From assembly GCA_030765055.1 (NCBI GenBank), contig CM060953.1, positions 9,049,596 to 9,113,595 on the forward strand: DNA of 64,000 nucleotides, in the 5' to 3' direction. Within the stretch, counting starts at the first letter, position 1. Each line of letters opens with the position of its first letter. Position numbers and translations under genes: made by a program. Shown here one piece after another: positions 52,949-62,535 of this stretch. The notes beneath the pieces were generated by a model. The model worked only from the letters and a program-made list of their open reading frames with translations, had not been told where the DNA came from and ran no database searches. The DNA comes from Mantis religiosa (taxonomy: Eukaryota > Arthropoda > Insecta > Mantodea > Mantidae).

Positions 52949-54369
52949 TTTTTCGAACCTTTTAATTGTTCCAGATTATAAAAAGGCGAATTAAGTGAAA
53001 TGAACACCAAAGATAAAAACTGCGAATGAAATTAGAATATTACTGCATAGTAAGATACAATAGGCCCACCTGATTTTAATTACACAATCTTTATTTGTTT
53101 GGTTTGAACAAACTATCAAAACTGTTTATTTATGCTCGAGGTAAGTGTGGTCAGGAAGGAATGCTTTTGTTTTTCAGACTTTTCTGTGTTGAATGAATGG
53201 ATGTTGGGTAACCATAACCATATGAAAGATAAAATGTGCATCGTTCGCGTTATAAGTATCGTAGAGATAGGATTTTTGTACGGTCATGATCAGAAAATTA
53301 AATTATTTCTTATTATGAGATCGGTATGTTATTTTCAAATATTAATATCCGAGCATAATTAACGAGTTAATGTTCTCAGTTCAGGCGTGAGAGGCTTATA
53401 CCACATCGGCAGTGCTAGTAGGAGGTGCAAGCTTGGGAATCGGTAGAGTCTGCAGTACGGCCCGTCTCTATATGCCTTTAACTTTTACGAAGATTATACT
53501 GTACCATTGTCACTAATATATTCCTGGTATTCCTAAGAAAATTCTGTTGTACAGTCTGTGCAAATATAAAATTCACAATCTCCTTAAGTTTGTCTTAGTT
53601 CAGTACTTAATTTAAGTTAGCAATTCGCAGCTTTTTCTTACGATTGCTTGTCCAGATTAAGCGAAATCCGATTTAATGGTCCGGATTAACGCGGCTTTTA
53701 CTATATTTCTAAAGGGCTGTTCGTTTTTCTTCTGTATATGTAAGAAACATTGAATTCCAAGGCCACCATAAAGCGATCACTTTTTAAAAAATTGACAATC
53801 GCTTTTGCTTGCTATAACCTTCCTTTACGTACGGCAGTGTACATTTCTAAAGAAAGTTTATCCCGATTATAATGAAGTAAAAGTAAGAAACTTGTGTAAG
53901 AATTGCTTATAGAAGAGCGGAGAAAACAATATGAAACAACAAATGTTTTTGTTCATGTTTCTAGTTTATTAAATTATCAGTTACAAAAACCCATAGATGG
54001 AGTATGAAGTTCGGAAAGGTTTATTATGAATGAGTACCCGAATGTACACTAGTGACGAAATGTGATTTTAGAGTGCAGCGACAAAAACGTGAAGTAGTAA
54101 AAGTTGAAATTTGCTGCGCGTAAGGTCAAATGGACCTCAATGTTTACATATTTATGGAGGAAACGGTTTTGTTATTGGTCAATTGAACAAAATTTTCGTT
54201 CCCGTTTTGTATTACTGCGGTGCTGCTGCAGGTTCAGTTTCCTGTTGCAATCCGACGACGTGAGGTGAAACTGAACCAAAAGCTACGCTCGCCTTCTCTG
54301 TTTTGCTGCAGCCTTCATCATTTAGAGCCTTTGTTATTATCTGAATTAAACTGCTGTAACTTTAAAATG
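52949..54369 (+). other. Intergenic with a possible pogo-type end
   Basis: The complement of 53640-53705 reads like one end of a pogo/Tigger transposon (AGTAAAAGCCGCGTTAATCC). Near 54231-54280 an inverted pair GGTTCAGTTTC and GAAACTGAACC could form a hairpin. Nothing else is recognised. Confidence 0.4.
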
Positions 54370-54999
54370 AAATGATGTTATCCTTGAGTGTTTCTAGGCG
54401 ACCAACCTGCGGTCTTGTCATGTTTAATTTCTCTCAAGTGGACTGTGACAAGCGCCAAGACAATCCATCTCTAATAAATACTATTTGTGCTAAGAAAAAT
54501 ATTCCTATTGTGCAAAAACTTACCAAGCTGAGTGTAGACTTATGTTCCTAACATAACCTAAAAACTTCTGATTTTTAGCTCAAATAGTTTTCACAACAAA
54601 ATAAGTAGCCTACCAGTATACCAGGTGAGTCAGCGGCCCCTTATTCTCGAGTTTTATGCAATCCGAATTTTATTCTCCAACATGAAAACCTCGACCCCAT
54701 TACTAGGTTCTACCCGCGTATTTAACATGGATGTTTAACACCCAATGAAATTAGTACTAATATAGATGTTATTACCTGTAGTATATTCGTAATTAGACAA
54801 CTGACGTCCATTCGAGAGAGACAGAGAGAAAGAGAGAGAGAGTGAAGAGTGCGCTTCCTGTTAGTCTGTAGAATGCTGTACCATATGATATGTTTATCAT
54901 TCCTTCGTTGATTTACTCTACATAATTCAAATCAGTGTTATTCAGTTTTCCCTTTAAGAGCCATAAAAAAGTGTAGCAGCTAGATCAACTTACAACTGA

Positions 55000-55353
55000 A
55001 ATGAGACACGAGGTAATCTGCCTACCCTCTTACCAATACTAATACAATCCTATTAGGTTAATGTAGGCTCAAATTATGTTGCAAACAGAAATAACACTAA
55101 TAAATTGAATGACTTATTCACATAAAGTAATGCAATAAAACTGGGAAAAGGCGTGAGACATACAGATAAACTACAAGAAGACGACTTTTGGACAGAAATA
55201 GCACGTGACGAGATTTTGGAACCCATCATCATAAATTTGCAGGACTCAGAAGATGAACACAATGACAATGACGAATTATCTCTTCACGTAAGTAACATTC
55301 ACAGGTATACGGATGAGCCACTAGCAGTTCTCTTGTACCAGAAAAATAGGTAA
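55000..55353 (+). pseudogene. IS630-type transposase C-terminal fragment
   Basis: The plus strand reads EMRHEVICLPSYQY, a stop, YNPIRLM, a stop, AQIML. After a frame change it reads MRHTDKLQEDDFWTEIARDE, ILEPIIINLQDSEDEHNDND and ELS. This is the P-x-Y, N-P-I-x-L and acidic-tail region of an insect DDE transposase. It matches 12402-12790, which lies on the opposite strand. Confidence 0.7.
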
Positions 55354-55454
55354 TTCATAAACTATAATAATTATAGTATTTGAAACATATAGATAATATT
55401 CGAATATGTTTGTTCCAGTTTTGATTTTAGCAAGTGCATTATCATAAAGATTTG

Positions 55455-55980
55455 GCGGAATGGTAAAGGCACTTTCATCTGTGGTTCATATACGAAAAGT
55501 TCTGGTTCGATTCCTGGGCCCATCTACCTAATCCATGCGTATTTTGAGGGGTTTTCTCGGATCACCAGGAAAATGCTGGGTAGGTTAACTACCTCAATTT
55601 AATCTCCATTGTTATTTCACATCATCTCTCATCTGGTGGTTTCTTTCAGGGTAGAAGTGTCGGCGAGAGTCTCGGCGCTGCATGGCACGATGATGTGCTC
55701 TTGCAAACACGGCCTCCTGCGGTAGAACCGTTTCCGGTCTCCGGACCGACTTGGTGAGCCACTTCTGGACCTTGGCGGGTAGGATGCTGATTTGTTCCCT
55801 GCCAGAGAGTTTCCAACTGGTAAATAGTACCAACCCTACGTTCTGTAATTCGTGACCCTTTGATTCGACCATCTCTGTCTCCTCTCACCTCATCCTTCCT
55901 CCCCGGTATTCCCCAGTTTGGGCTTAGGAAAATAAACCGCAGGCTTCGGTGCCAAATCCCCTCCATAGTAATCCTTATCC
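55455..55980 (+). mobile_element. SINE C, full length, with 10-base target duplication
   Basis: TAAAGATTTG flanks the copy at 55445-55454 and 55981-55990. Directly after the left duplication is a tRNA-like head: GCGGAATGGTAAAGGCAC (A box) and TCTGGTTCGATTCCTGGGCC (B box). A 450-base body follows. At 526 bases it is long for a tRNA-derived SINE. Short open frames on the minus strand are not conserved in other copies. Confidence 0.8.
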
Positions 55981-56165
55981 TAAAGATTTGTAAAATTCAC
56001 TTTAGATGCCCTTACATCTAGGGCCAAGGTAACTTTTATGCTCTAAAATAGTGTGCGAGAGAGGGAGATATGAATAGAGTTGGGGTAAGAAGGTGGCAAA
56101 GCTTGGCACACAAATGGATCTCATTCGCTGGAGACCGGAACACTTTGCATTTGCAAATCATAATA

Positions 56166-57388
56166 TGAGGGCTGTTCAATAAAGAGTGATCATAATTTTT
56201 TTACGTCATAATTTTTCGCACTAAAATTCAGTCTTATTATATTCTATTAACTTAATGTGAAACAAACACGCCATAGTAGTTTCATTGTTGGTACTCCTGA
56301 TTCCCGCCTGTGAGAACCAGGCAACTTCAGACATGTTCATGTTGAGGCCTATACAATGTTACAGGAGGCCTATGGCGAGTCTATTCCTCCCTACAGCTCA
56401 GTTCGAAGATGGTTTAAAATGTTTAAAGAGGGGAGACAATCAATTTCAAAGTAAGGTGGAGTTACTGCTCTTACGGAAGAAAACATCAACACTGCTGCTA
56501 CCATTGTGAGAGAGGATTGACGAATTACCTGAAGATCACTTTCTGAAATACTCAACATTTCATTGGGTGCCACCCACACGTTGGTGACAGAAACATTACA
56601 CATGAGACGTGTTTGTGCGCGATGGGTTCCAAGACTGTTGATTCCCGAACAAAAGGACATTCACATGCAGGTCTGCTTGCAGTTAAAGTTGATGTTAGAG
56701 GACGATCCGGAGTTTCTTTCAAACGTAATCACTGCTGATGAAACTTGGCTACATCATTTTGATCCTGAGAGCAAACAGCAAAGCTCAGTGTGGAAATCTC
56801 CTTCATCACCAACCCCGCAAAAAAGCAAAAGTGGTTGCTTCTGCTGAGAAAGTTATGGTCATTCATTCTTTGATATTCATGGAATGATTTATCAGCATGT
56901 TGAACCTGCGCACACATCAGTAACTGGACAATACTACAGGGATGTCCTGAAAACATTGCAAGTTCATATCAGGCGTAACAGACCACATTTCCATGAAGCA
57001 GGCTGGATGCTGCACCACGATAATGCGCGGCCGCATATTGCCAATGTTGTTACTGAATATCTTGCAAAAATCAACGTGAAGTGCATCCCTCACCCTCCCT
57101 ATAGTCCGGATTTAGTCTCATGTGACTTTTTTCTATTCCCTAACTTGAAGAAACGCCTTCGCGGGAGACATTATCCGTCATCAGAAGCAGTGGTGAAGGC
57201 TGCGGAGGCGATTTTGAAGGATGTCTAAAATGGTTTACAGCATGTCTTTGAAGACTGGCAGAAACGCTGGGACAAGTGCATCGCATTCAGGGGAGACTAT
57301 TTTGAGAAGAACCATCAAAATTATGAGGATGAGTAAAGGTACGTTGTCAAAAAAAAAATTGTTATCATTCTTTATTGAACAGCCCTCG
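56166..57388 (+). mobile_element. Mariner transposon, full-size copy
   Basis: The left inverted repeat is TGAGGGCTGTTCAATAAAG at 56166, and the right is TCTTTATTGAACAGCCCTCG ending at 57388. TA precedes it, and TG follows where TA is expected. It belongs to the same family as 51969-52946 but lies in the opposite orientation, about 3.2 kb away. Confidence 0.9.
56330..57340 (+). pseudogene. Mariner transposase with frameshifts
   Basis: The order is: a partly frame-shifted helix-turn-helix part; VCARWVPRLLIPEQKDIH; LEDDPEFLSNVITADETW (first Asp); a frameshift near 56845 in a C/A-rich stretch; MLHHDNARPHIANVVTEYL (second Asp); PPYSPDLVSCDFFLFPNLKK (third Asp present); a stop after AILKDV; and CIAFRGDYFEKNHQNYEDE with a natural stop. 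All three catalytic Asp are kept but not in one frame. Confidence 0.85.
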
Positions 57389-58204
57389 TGCATATAACTA
57401 CAGCCTTAGTAACATTTACAGAAAGGTACAGGAGGTTAAATTACCAGTACATTTGAAGTTTATCATGCCCTAAAACACTGAATAAATAAATTAAAAGGTA
57501 TTCCAAACGACTTAAGGAAAACAGTGAATAAACTCCATATAGGTCTACCTCCCGAATATGATCTGATGGTTTGATGATTAGCAACTCACATTTACTTGTA
57601 AAGATGTTGCAGAGCGACAGCTTGACAGCGAATGTTCATAACATATTCACAAGCGGAAACCCCAGGCAAGGACCAGCTGTTGAACCTCTCCCCCCCCCCT
57701 CCACGATTGAAATGACTTTTGACCGCTAACTTGGTTATTCCGGCTCGGCGGGGGAAACCCCCTGGCGGCATGTGGGCGAAGCGATGACACAAGACATACG
57801 AACCGCGCAACATAGCGCACGGGAACGACAAATTACGTTAACTAGCTTTGAGCGGTTCTTTATTGCCCGGTCCTTTTCTCCTCATAGTCTCCCTCTGTGC
57901 TGTAGAAAAACAGGGAATAAAAAAGTCAGTAATTGTATTTACATCTTGTCAATATCCCTTTGTGATACGCGGCTTTATCGTTTCTGTACAAGATGCAAGG
58001 TATACAACACAAATATTACCATTCTTATCCAAAACTACCCACATCTATCCATCTAGCTTTTGTTACTCCATTATTCATTCACATGTTTCAGCATTGAATT
58101 ATTAGTGCTTATGTGTTTCAGTTTTAAAGTGCTTATGCTTCTCTCAAATACTAAGTTGTTATTTAGTATTTTAAGCCTTGGCAATTAAATACAAAGACAT
58201 CACA
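57389..58204 (+). other. Intergenic, no recognised feature
   Basis: A C-run (57692-57701) and a GC-richer stretch to about 57830 are present. No gene or known repeat is recognised. Confidence 0.4.
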
Positions 58205-58443
58205 CAGCAATCAAAACATTTGACTATCACTTAAATTGTACAGTATTCCTTTGTAACTACAATAAGATAATGTTTATCTTGAAGTAGATAGAACAATAAG
58301 TGTGTACAAGAGTAGAGAAAGTCATGTATACATCACATAACGACCAAAACATTTGACTATCACTTAAACTTTACACCATTCCGTTGTAACTACAATAAGA
58401 TAATGTTTATCTTGAAGTAGATAGAACAATAAGTTTTTGTTAA
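58205..58443 (+). repeat. Two tandem copies of a 133-base repeat
   Basis: CAAAACATTTGACTATCACT recurs at 58212 and 58345. The same unit occurs at 35195-35420. No coding or SINE signature is visible. Confidence 0.75.
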
Positions 58444-58500
58444 TTGATAGAAATTAATCATTTCTTCACATAACCGTATATAGGCTAAGGTTTTTGACAG

Positions 58501-58690
58501 ATAGAGTCAACATGAAAAATTCAATGTCATGGCCGGGATTTGAACCACGGATCTCCTGGTCTCCGTCTAGTCACTCTAACCCACTGAGCTACCATGGTCA
58601 TGGAGAATTTAATGTCATGACGGCATGTTGGCCATGGTAGCTCAAATCCATATCTCGGCCATGGCATTGTATTTTTCTAGTTGACTCTAT
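58501..58690. mobile_element. SINE B head-to-head dimer, second example
   Basis: A minus-strand copy (58501 to about 58600) with B and A boxes is joined to a plus-strand piece (about 58601-58690) that is missing most of its tRNA-like part. The arms GAGCTACCATGG and CCATGGTAGCTC pair across about 30 bases that include AATTTAATGTCATGACGGCA. The 5301-5495 dimer has the same junction sequence. Confidence 0.7.
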
Positions 58691-58953
58691 CTAGAACAAC
58701 AAGTGTTTGTGCAAGAGTAGATAAAGTCGTTATACGATTTCAAATGCCACTGAGGGCGAAGGATTTTTGCAAAGGTGAAAATCCTTAGTCAGGTTTACTT
58801 CGGAAGGGAAGGAAAACCGGGGAAGCCCCGTGTTATAATTTTATGGCAATAAGGGAACCTCAAGCGTGATAAAGAGACCTAATGGTCTTTCATGGAAACA
58901 TTAGATACAGTTGTTAAAAGGACGTTGTAAATAAAATAAGAAGTAATATTTTC
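58691..58953 (+). other. Intergenic, no recognised feature
   Basis: Nothing is recognised. Confidence 0.4.
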
Positions 58954-59014
58954 TGTGATCTGTGGTTAGTATGCTGGTTTTTAAATGCAGAAGTCCTGTG
59001 TTCGATTCCTGGAG
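58954..59014 (+). mobile_element. tRNA-like SINE head, family unknown
   Basis: GTGGTTAGTATGCTGG resembles an A box, and TGTGTTCGATTCCTGG a B box, at tRNA-like spacing. No cloverleaf with a proper acceptor stem is apparent, so a SINE relic is likelier than a tRNA gene. Confidence 0.45.
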
Positions 59015-59394
59015 TGTTTCTTTATTCAGGGTCATTTATGTTCTCTTTATAATTGTTAGCGAGAGTGAGAGAACAAGTATGTGAATGTTTATATAGAAGA
59101 TGTAATGTAAACAAATGCAAGCATTAACACAATAGTGAATTAACAAACATTAACACGGGTAAATTTAAGTTTAGCAATCTTTCCGAAGGTAAAATCTCCG
59201 ATATGACCTTAGATGTCAGAAGTAGCATATTCACAGGAACGGCTCCGGGTTAGTGTCTCGATAGCATTACATTGACTTAATAAATGGTGGGAAATTGATT
59301 TTAATTTATTTGCATATTCCTAATGCGGTCATGCTTATCATTGTTAAAGACGCAGTGAAAATCTTGCCTATCAATAGAAAGTCACAGAAGCTGA

Positions 59395-59645
59395 AAAATG
59401 AGATGTGTAGTGTTCAACGGTCGCTTTTACTACATACGGCACTGCAGGCGGTGGCACTGATGATTACATAGACGAAGATGGAGTACTAGTTGATTGAGAT
59501 GGCGGGGGAAACCGGAGATCCTGGAGAAAACCCGCCCCAGCGCCGTGCTGTGCATCACAAATCTCACTTTTAGAAATCGAAATCCGGGTCATCTTGGTGA
59601 GAACTAAGCGGTCTACCCACTCAGCCACGGCGCGGCCTACACTAC
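59395..59645 (-). mobile_element. SINE D, with tRNA-like head
   Basis: The minus strand starts CCGCGCCGTGGCTGAGTGGG (A-box region) and carries a worn B box in CGGATTTCGATTTC. The body matches 8140-8325. A target duplication was not found. Confidence 0.7.
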
Positions 59646-59869
59646 AACTTCTCGGTGTGCCTAAACTATTATGGATCCATGCCATATACAAGACTTTAGG
59701 GGCAGGGGTACAGCGAAGGGATAGGAGACATTCATGCTGGTTATATGCTGCTCGTTTATCGTTGGCAACAAATGCAAAACTGTAGTACCAATTGTACCCA
59801 CAAAAAGCAATGTGCTATATTGAGAAACTACAGTTAAGCCTCATATCAATAATTATAACAGTGTTTCTG
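59646..59869 (+). other. Intergenic, no recognised feature
   Basis: Nothing is recognised. Confidence 0.4.
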
Positions 59870-60135
59870 TAGGGAAGGGGATCCGTCCCCTTCAGCTGCC
59901 GTGGTGCGGGCGCTGCGCCCCCTAGCACTCGTGGTACCTCTGACGTTACTAGAGCAACCTCGGGCCGAACATTCCAGCCCCTTCCTGAATGGGAGTTGTT
60001 CGGATTGGGTTGGACTCGAGGGGGCGGCCCTATGGAAAGCCCCATGTAGGCGCCGGGCGCCTTTAGGGGACAGTTGAGTAACTCCATGATCGTTAGAGTA
60101 CAGATTGTAGGTCGATCTACAATCTGTATGGATTG
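59870..60135. other. GC-rich island with two perfect hairpins
   Basis: GAAGGGGA/TCCCCTTC (loop TCCG) is at 59874-59893. TACAGATTGTAG/CTACAATCTGTA (loop GTCGAT) is at 60099-60128. Between them the sequence is unusually GC-rich and contains GGCGCCGGGCGCC. No coding or known repeat match is recognised. Confidence 0.5.
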
Positions 60136-60349
60136 CCCTGGTAGATCGCGTTGAAAATTGTAACAGTGTGCTATGTAAAAGTTAGCAGAACACTGTTTTT
60201 GCATCATATTCGTCTACTCTCCTTATTCATATTTAAAATTATATTAACTGTTTTGTAATATTATCTACAATATGCAGCAGACATTAAAAAAATTGCTTCT
60301 GTTGGAACACTAGAAACTGTTGAGTATGACTAATGACATTTGATGTTTT

Positions 60350-60560
60350 ATTTAACTAACACGAACTTGCTCGAAACACTGTCTAGACACATGTTTTACA
60401 CAGTAGCAAGACTTCAGTCCCAGTCTAGTGACATCAGCATGTGATTGGCTTCGAAGGCAGCCAGTAAGCAACGAGATGATTCCGCTATACTCCTTCTTCG
60501 TGATGGTAGCTAAGTTCCCCGAGATATATCCTACCACTATTAATATTTTTAAACAATAAG
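60350..60560 (-). mobile_element. Possible LTR B-like fragment
   Basis: It shares weak similarity with the far end of the 20204-21064 LTR: GAGATGATTCCGCTAT or GAGATGATTCCCCCTAT, and TGGTAGCTAAGTTCCC or TGGTGGCTAAGTTGCC. The limits are uncertain. Confidence 0.35.
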
Positions 60561-60829
60561 ATAGGACAAAGAACTTCGGCTTTTGGAACACCATACTGAC
60601 TGTAGTGCTTGCAGTGGGAGAATAAAGTAAATGTAAACAAAATCACGTGATCTTCTTCACAATTTCCATGATGCTTCCGCCGTGTAAATAGTTCCTTGCT
60701 AAAGTACTGCTACTGAGGTGTGGAGGCTGAGTTCGTTTTGCTAAAGCGCACAAGTCTGTACTAAGCATATTTCAACTATAAAACGTATAATAATAGATAG
60801 TTAAGTTAGTTTGTAATTAAAGTAAATCA

Positions 60830-61413
60830 TGCTGCGCGCGCATATTGAAGCTGAGAGGCATATCCAGTTGTGAATCATGGTGAACCTGGCGGGTACTGTT
60901 AAACATGCGTGCGGAAAGCCTTTACGAAGTGGTGAAAATATAATAATATTGAATGTATTTCACAAGTTCTGTGAAAACTTTCCAGAACTTACTGTCGATG
61001 AAGTGGTGAAGTTAGCATTTAGTTTACCGATGTGTCGGTTTCCAGCATTTATAGTGCACATAAGGAAAAAGTGACATTCGCTGAAGTTTCAACTCCGGCA
61101 GCAACAGAGCACGTACCAAATCAGTATTGGATGTTGTCTGTGATGAGTTTTTGGCACGACCTTCAAACTGCAAGTGTGCTGACGCTAGTAGACGCAGTGA
61201 TTTTTTTTTGTAATTTATGTCCTCCAACGTTAAGTCATATCGGATGATGAATGAAGTGGGTGAAATGAGTCCGTGGTCCATGGAGAAGTAGACGCAGTAT
61301 TCCACGTTGTAACACAACTGGAGTGCCTTTGTCCAACATGTGATCCGCGAGGAACAAAAACACTGGGACTTGGAGGGCATTATTGACACCGTCATGGAAA
61401 AATGCGTGAGGAT
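60830..61413 (+). pseudogene. IS630-type transposase, N- and C-termini joined by a deletion
   Basis: From 60877 the frame reads MVNLAGTVKHACGKPLRSGE and NFPELTVDEVVKLAF. This is the start of the insect DDE transposase family with an N-terminal helix-turn-helix. A frame change leads to EKVTFAEVSTPAATEH near 61065. From 61310 it reads NWSAFVQHVIREEQKHWDLE and GIIDTVMEKCVRM, with a natural stop at 61411-61413. That is the C-terminus of the same family. The catalytic core is deleted, and a SINE A tail lies between the two parts. Confidence 0.7.
61200..61287 (-). mobile_element. 5'-truncated SINE A: tail only, with target duplication
   Basis: The T-run at 61200-61209 is its poly(A) on the minus strand. 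It is followed by GTCCTCCAACGTTAAGTCAT to GTCCATGGAGA. AGTAGACGCAGT flanks it on both sides (about 61188-61199 and 61287-61298). It has no tRNA-like head. Confidence 0.8.
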
Positions 61414-61569
61414 GTAGGATCGACCGACACGGAGACGTCGGGCGTGGAAGGTATCGAACCAATTTCCAGTTCCGAATAGAGGAATGCAATTAAAGTAAAT
61501 ATCAGTTAATTTTCATGGATATTAATAGTGTGCTGCGTGATACTTAGCTCGAAATATGTGCCTTTAGCG

Positions 61570-61880
61570 TCGAAAATGTATATTAATATTATACTTAAAG
61601 AACAGAATAAGTGGTTGGCTTGAATAAATACATGTTATTGTGTTGAAAATGCATATTCATATTATTAATACATATTAATACTATACTTAAAGAAGCGATT
61701 AAACGTTTGTCTTGAATAAATACGTGATTTTGTGTTGAAAATGCATATTCATGTTATTAATACATATTACTATTATACTTAACGAAGCGAATAAGCGGTT
61801 GTCTTGAATAAATACGTGTTTTTGTGTTGAAAATGCATATTCATATTATTAATACATATTAATATTATTCTTAACGAAGC
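61570..61880 (+). repeat. About 3.5 tandem copies of a 92-base AT-rich unit
   Basis: TGTTGAAAATGCATATTCAT recurs at 61641, 61733 and 61825. The unit also contains TTGAATAAATACGTG and AACGAAGCGAATAAGCGG. No other copy is seen in the window. Confidence 0.85.
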
Positions 61881-62204
61881 AGTAACAGTAATGTCATTCC
61901 GAACGCGGTGTGATGCGGTACTTTATTCTCTTGTTGGACATAGTATAGTTTTAATATTATCAAGAATGTGGAACTATAGTTAGAACAGAATATTGGTTTT
62001 GGAAATGACTATGACTTTCTTTTCATATATAAACTTAATAGTGAACATATACGTAAGGATAAGCGGTTATTGCCAGGAATATTAAGAAATATAAATAATC
62101 TTGAAAGCCTCATAAAGGAATGCGAGCTATGTAGCAAAGAAACACAGACTTTGCCCCTAGTAGCGCTGCAACTTCTCTTGCAGGCCGGTGCTGCGGTTTG
62201 TATC
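61881..62204 (+). other. Intergenic, left part of dispersed repeat copy 2
   Basis: A plus-strand frame is open from 62070 but has no recognisable motifs. Confidence 0.35.
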
Positions 62205-62535
62205 AACACAGCTTACGTAACTCGACGTATACTTTTGTACTCGCTAAATCGAATTTCCATGTCTAAGTATTCTACAGAATGTAGAAGTAAGTTTACGTGC
62301 TGTAGGTATTTCTCTTCTCTGTTCGTAAAACTCGAGGAAAGATCTGTACACAATACATTCATCAAACTCATCGAGTTCGAACCTTTTTGGATATGGGCGA
62401 TGTTGAAAGTTTTTCTCCCGTACACTTTGAATTTTGAACTTCCTTCACTATATTATGTACAGTTCGTTCACTGCCGTTGTTGTAACAGTATTTGACGTAA
62501 TAATTAGACCTTTACGTTTCTCTTCTTTACAAAAC
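62205..62535 (+). repeat. Dispersed repeat, copy 2 (no satellite)
   Basis: It starts CAGCTTACGTAACTCGACGT, matching the end of the 128-base satellite unit (CAGCGTACGTAACACGACGT), and continues in parallel with 29057-29335. It shows the same locus type without the tandem expansion. Confidence 0.65.

Larger units (their letters stand above)
54370..56165 (+). mobile_element. Non-autonomous IS630-type transposon, second copy, with SINE C inside
   Basis: It is homologous in reverse orientation to 12118-15921. Shared parts are the 5' zone (TCTAATAAATACTATTTG near 54470), the C-terminal coding scrap (55000-55353) and the 3' zone (GTGTGCGAGAGAGGGAGATAT near 56050). Without the 526-base SINE C insertion and its duplication it is about 1.26 kb, the same size as copy 1 without its own insertion. 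The terminal repeats are too worn to be exact. Confidence 0.65.

Noticed and set aside
54231..54280. Inverted pair GGTTCAGTTTC and GAAACTGAACC as a transposon
   Set aside because: An 11-base inverted pair with a roughly 25-base loop and no duplication or further copies in the window is too little to call an element.
62070..62495. 141-residue plus-strand frame
   Set aside because: Most of it lies in a dispersed repeat, and the other copy (29057-29335) does not keep the frame.
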